DNA of 64,000 bases from JAWPMT01 sp965267435 (GTDB lineage: Bacteria > Bacteroidota > Bacteroidia > Cytophagales > Cyclobacteriaceae): positions 5,952,001 through 6,016,000 of the forward strand of contig OZ253960.1 of the NCBI GenBank assembly GCA_965267435.1, given 5' to 3'. This document shows positions 61,375 through 64,000 of the stretch, one piece after another (the first letter of the stretch is position 1; each line of letters opens with the position of its first letter). The translations under genes were made by a program, and so were the position numbers. The notes under the pieces were generated by a model. It saw only the letters and a program-made list of their open reading frames with translations. It was not told the origin of the DNA and did no database searches.

Positions 61375-62511
61375 TGCATTTTCCAGATCCTCAATCAAGT
61401 AGTGGGCACTTTGCAGGCCCACACTCAGCCTTATCCGGCCAACCACCACATGGGCATGGTCGTAATTCATGGATCCGATGGTAGCAATCGCGGGGAATGC
61501 CAGTGACTCGTAGGATCCCCAGGAGGGGCCTAGTTTGAATCGCTCCAGGCTGTTAGAGAAGTGCTCCACGGCGGTGACATCGTCTGTATCAAGATCAATC
61601 GAGAATAGCCCCGTCTTCGGTACTGCATTCTCGTTGGCCTCACCAGCTCCCGGGAAGTGCACTTTTCGGATTTTTGGATGTCCCAGAAGGAAATCCACAA
61701 TCTGCTTTGTGGTCTGCTGGATTTCTCGAAGGCGGATAGGGAGCGTCCGGAGCGAGCGAAGCAAGAGCCACGCTTCAAAAGGCGAGAGAATACCACCAAG
61801 GGTCATGTACGGACCATTGAATATGTCTCTGATAGTCTTTTTCGATGCGCAGAGAACGCCAGCAACAATATCGCTGTGCCCTCCAAGGTATTTCGTCGCG
61901 GAGTGCACTACGATGTCGATGCCCTGTTCGGCCCCGGGCTGCAACAACGGGGTCGCATAGCTATTGTCGAGGATGGTGGTGATGTTATTCTTTTGAGCTA
62001 CAGCCGTGATCTCGCTTAGTGGCTGTGTTTCGAAAGTCCAGGAATTGGGGCTTTCGAGGAAGATAATTCGGGTCCGGTCATTGATCTTATTGGCCAGCTC
62101 TGCCGCAGAGCAAAACTCATGAGCGACGCCAAGTCGAGCACAAAACTGTTCAATGAGTTTCCGAGTCCAACTATAAGGGCTTTCGACCGAGAGGATCTGA
62201 TCGCCAGCCGTTACCTGAGAGAGGATTGCGGCGGCGATGGCGGCACTACCACTTGCAAACAAGAGACCGGCCTCCATTCCTTCAAGAGCGGCAAGCTTCG
62301 CCGCTACAAGTTGCAACGTTGGGTTGGCCCCACGTGTATAGAAAGGTGTCTCGTCCTCGTGCTTGAGGGCCTTCTGCATATCCTGGACTGTGCGGAAAAC
62401 ATAATTGCTGGTCTGATGCAATGGTGGAGTCCCCGGACGTGAGGAAGTGCTCCAGTCCTCATCGCCAAAGATGATGTCCTCCCAGCCAGGGGGGAAGTCG
62501 GAGTTGGTCAT
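61360..62511 (-). CDS. Trans-sulfuration-family PLP enzyme (Cys/Met metabolism)
   Basis: The 383-residue protein is the third member of this family in the window. It has the lysine motif HSATKYLGGHSD and a YTRGANPTLQL phosphate site near residues 58-68. The C-terminus has RIRLSVGLQSAHYLIEDLENAL. It resembles cystathionine lyase-type sequences, but its N-terminus (WEDIIFGDEDWSTSSRPGTPPLHQT) and several segments diverge from the standard enzymes. It may act on another sulfur or non-sulfur amino acid. It overlaps the SH3 gene by four bases, so they are co-translated. Confidence 0.78.
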   Translation of the reverse strand: MTNSDFPPGWEDIIFGDEDWSTSSRPGTPPLHQTSNYVFRTVQDMQKALKHEDETPFYTRGANPTLQLVAAKLAALEGMEAGLLFASGSAAIAAAILSQVTAGDQILSVESPYSWTRKLIEQFCARLGVAHEFCSAAELANKINDRTRIIFLESPNSWTFETQPLSEITAVAQKNNITTILDNSYATPLLQPGAEQGIDIVVHSATKYLGGHSDIVAGVLCASKKTIRDIFNGPYMTLGGILSPFEAWLLLRSLRTLPIRLREIQQTTKQIVDFLLGHPKIRKVHFPGAGEANENAVPKTGLFSIDLDTDDVTAVEHFSNSLERFKLGPSWGSYESLAFPAIATIGSMNYDHAHVVVGRIRLSVGLQSAHYLIEDLENALKPL

Positions 62512-63218
62512 ATTAGCATCACTCTACCCTTGCGCAAGTAAGCCTCCTGTTCCTGCCAAAGAATGCGGATCCAAACCTTGTCCTCCGATAGCACTTCCAC
62601 GCGGTGACCTTTGTCAATCATTTCGAGTGGTTCCGCTGCCGCAGAAGGCGCCGAGCGAAGGATCGTATGGTCGCTCGAGATGATTGCGACTCGCCGCTCG
62701 AAAATGTCGTTTGTAGCGAAGAACAGACCCACAATGATCGCCCCAGCGAAAATAAGGGGTACAACCACAGGGTTCCCTCGTTGGAAATTGTAAACGAAGA
62801 CACCAAATAGCACCAGAGCCAGAGCTGTAAGTGCCAGGACCACATACAGGCGATACTGATCAAAAATATTCGCCAGCAAGTCGACATCATCGAATTCGTA
62901 CCCTACAAGCTTGTGCTCCTGCGCGATTTCCGTCATTTTCCCCAACACCTTCTTGTCTCCTGACAACTCGTAGTACAAAGTGAGGTAGTACAGGGCGCTG
63001 GTGTAGTCTTGCAAACCCTCCTGAATAAAGGCCATCTTGAGTAGCATTTGTTCGGAAGCGTCACCTAGTTGAAGCAGGGAGTCGTAAGTCCCGAAGGCCT
63101 CTGTATATTTGCCGGTGCGGAATAATGAATCTGCCTCATCAAGCGTCGATTGACCCGAAAGTGGACTCAACGACATGCTCGCGACAAGGGCTGATATATA
63201 GAGTGCCTTAAAATTCAT
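62508..63218 (-). CDS. Membrane protein with TPR-like N-terminus and C-terminal SH3b domain
   Basis: The 236-residue protein has a signal peptide, then TPR-like helices (TLDEADSLFRTGKYTEAFGTYD, about residues 25-100). Two membrane helices follow at about 122-145 and 150-172. The C-terminal 60 residues are an SH3b fold: AIISSDHTILRSAPS, then MIDKGHRVEVLSEDKVWIRI. This layout is like the BatE-type proteins of Bacteroidota Bat operons, but no batA-D genes are here. Its overlap with a PLP enzyme gene is unexplained. Confidence 0.7.
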   Translation of the reverse strand: MNFKALYISALVASMSLSPLSGQSTLDEADSLFRTGKYTEAFGTYDSLLQLGDASEQMLLKMAFIQEGLQDYTSALYYLTLYYELSGDKKVLGKMTEIAQEHKLVGYEFDDVDLLANIFDQYRLYVVLALTALALVLFGVFVYNFQRGNPVVVPLIFAGAIIVGLFFATNDIFERRVAIISSDHTILRSAPSAAAEPLEMIDKGHRVEVLSEDKVWIRILWQEQEAYLRKGRVMLI

Positions 63219-63316
63219 TATTCCTTTTGGTTTTGCTAGGTAGATATGTACTTTTGCATCCGCAATTTTAAGAAAGGCCCCTGCAAAGGCCTAATTAAAA
63301 TCTGTTAAAAGGTAAA

Positions 63317-63389
63317 GATTCGTTAGCTCAGCTGGTAGAGCATCTCCCTTTTAAGGAGAGGGTCCTGGGTTCGAGCCCCAGACGAATCA
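63317..63389 (+). tRNA. tRNA-Lys (anticodon TTT)
   Basis: A complete cloverleaf is visible over 73 nt. The acceptor is GATTCGT with ACGAATC, the D arm is closed by GCTC/GAGC, and the anticodon arm is TCTCC-CTTTTAA-GGAGA. The variable loop is GGGTC and the T arm is CTGGG-TTCGAGC-CCCAG. The anticodon is at 63350-63352. The discriminator is A, and CCA is not encoded. A TTCG-loop terminator follows. Confidence 0.97.
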
Positions 63390-63395
63390 CTTTGC

Positions 63396-63419
63396 AAAAT
63401 CCCGCTTCGGCGGGATTTT
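63396..63419 (+). terminator. Terminator of tRNA-Lys
   Basis: AAAATCCCGC, a TTCG tetraloop and GCGGGATTTT form a perfect ten-pair hairpin; the closing T residues act as the U tract. A near-identical hairpin occurs again at 63528-63550. Confidence 0.85.
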
Positions 63420-63426
63420 CTGCTTT

Positions 63427-63550
63427 AGGGCCTTGGGGGCGAGTAGAGCCCCAGCCTGCCTGCCGAAACACGGTGAAGGTAGGCCTGCCTGCCGGAATCT
63501 TAGTGAAGGCAGGACGAATCACTTTGCAAAATCCCGCTTCGGCGGGATTT
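63427..63550. repeat. Duplicated tRNA-Lys 3' end interrupted by a tandem REP-like repeat
   Basis: The 38 bases at 63381-63418 recur exactly at 63513-63550; they cover the last tRNA bases and the terminator. GAGCCCCAG from the T arm also recurs at 63446-63454. Between these lie two near-identical units (63454-63482 and 63483-63512), each GCCTGCCTGCCG, a variable part and GTGAAGG. The units resemble the palindromic GCCTGCC repeats common in Bacteroidota gaps. The stretch is likely a second, decayed tRNA 3' end carrying an inserted repeat. Confidence 0.6.
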
Positions 63551-63661
63551 CTTGTTTACCACTTTTGGTGGAACCGGAGCTGACGTCTTTCTTCCCGAAA
63601 ACCTGTCACACTTCCCTTCTTTGACAGTCTAAAAGCGTAAGAGTACACACTAAAACTTCTT

Positions 63662-64000
63662 ATGGCAAGCAAAGAACTGATCTACAAGTGGAAAGGTAAT
63701 CAACGGTACACGATGCGAATGCTGGACGCAATGCCCGACGAGACATTCGACTTCAAACCTGCCGAAGGCATGAAGACCTTCAAATCTCAAGCCAGTCATA
63801 TTGCTACCTGGCTGCGAACGAACTTTCGCCACCTCCAGGGCGCTGAACTAGAAAAGGCCCCCACAAAAAGCAAGGAGGAAATCAGCCTTGCACTCCAGAG
63901 CTTCTTTGATGCGTTGCTGGATTATCTGCAGCAAGCTCCTCCTGAAGAGTTGGCCACTCCGGTGAAAATGTGGTACGGCAAAGTATCAAAAGAATCGCTT
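63662..64000 (+). CDS. DinB-family protein, cut by the window edge
   Basis: The first 113 codons are present, and the frame is still open at the last base. The start MASKELIYKWKGNQRYTMRMLDAMP and the later QASHIATWL fit the DinB/YfiT-like four-helix bundle. Its metal ligands are three spaced histidines, of which the first is in SHIA. Relatives act as metal-dependent thiol or other transferases. The 3' part lies outside the window. Confidence 0.7.
   Translation, partial: MASKELIYKWKGNQRYTMRMLDAMPDETFDFKPAEGMKTFKSQASHIATWLRTNFRHLQGAELEKAPTKSKEEISLALQSFFDALLDYLQQAPPEELATPVKMWYGKVSKESL

Noticed and set aside
63449..63512. Two near-identical units considered as a mini CRISPR array.
   Set aside because: Only two units, no unique spacers between them, and no cas genes in the window; they resemble palindromic REP units.
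63317..63550. A true genomic-island attachment site at tRNA-Lys.
   Set aside because: The repeated ends are only 94 bases apart and enclose no integrase or cargo; a local duplication with repeat insertion explains it as well.

Overview
The window looks like a chromosomal segment of a free-living member of the Bacteroidota, probably a Cytophagales-like lineage. Several things point there. The PurF is the long form of about 630 residues. The window carries a DUF4476 protein, a Lacal_2735-type mini-protein and a PorT-like barrel. Many lipoproteins lack strong Shine-Dalgarno sequences. One sensor has a two-propeller ectodomain of the HTCS type. Candidate promoters fit the Bacteroidota pattern TTG-N19-21-TAnnTTTG. 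No plasmid, phage, insertion sequence or CRISPR array is visible. The content is mostly core metabolism with a few accessory islands, and short palindromic repeats fill the gaps.

Layout. 1-6.5 kb: membrane protein, DHA2-type MFS exporter, secreted M24 peptidase, HD phosphohydrolase, cystathionine beta-synthase. 6.6-13.9 kb: secreted S9 peptidase, beta-lactamase-fold hydrolase, polysaccharide deacetylase, NHL-propeller lipoprotein and DUF4476 protein. 14-20.4 kb: two palindromic repeats, an NTF2-like protein, a 1234-residue propeller/chemoreceptor fusion, DUF1080 and LOG-family proteins. 20.8-24.3 kb: a gluconate operon (gntK, sulfatase, gntP). 24.4-33.8 kb: nuoHIJKLMN followed by purF.

33.9-39.6 kb is the most interesting part. 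A sulfur-assimilation operon (metZ, siroheme sulfite reductase, cobA, siroheme synthase, [4Fe-4S] APS reductase) is preceded by a class-I-like SAM riboswitch. After the riboswitch, and before metZ, lies a nine-codon open frame that encodes six consecutive cysteines. This suggests double control, by SAM through the riboswitch and by cysteine through a stalling leader peptide.

39.6-49.2 kb: barrel protein, HNH nuclease, smpB, tsaD, divergent tamB, a small protein, the RNase P RNA gene and an NtrC-type regulator without a DNA-binding domain. 49.2-56.3 kb: a mini-lipoprotein, a LuxE-like enzyme, tandem paralogous lipoproteins, a cystathionine gamma-synthase/lyase, an aminotransferase-tyrA pair and an aldo/keto reductase. 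56.3-64 kb: cell-wall amidase, pyrophosphatase, an AroE-like protein, a histidine kinase, a third trans-sulfuration-type enzyme, an SH3 protein, tRNA-Lys with a duplicated 3' end, and a DinB-family gene cut by the window edge.

The genes share a sulfur amino-acid theme. Sulfate reduction (cysH, sulfite reductase, siroheme enzymes) feeds MetZ. Cystathionine beta-synthase and the cystathionine enzyme could interconvert homocysteine and cysteine. All family assignments come from reading motifs and translated sequence; no database search was run.
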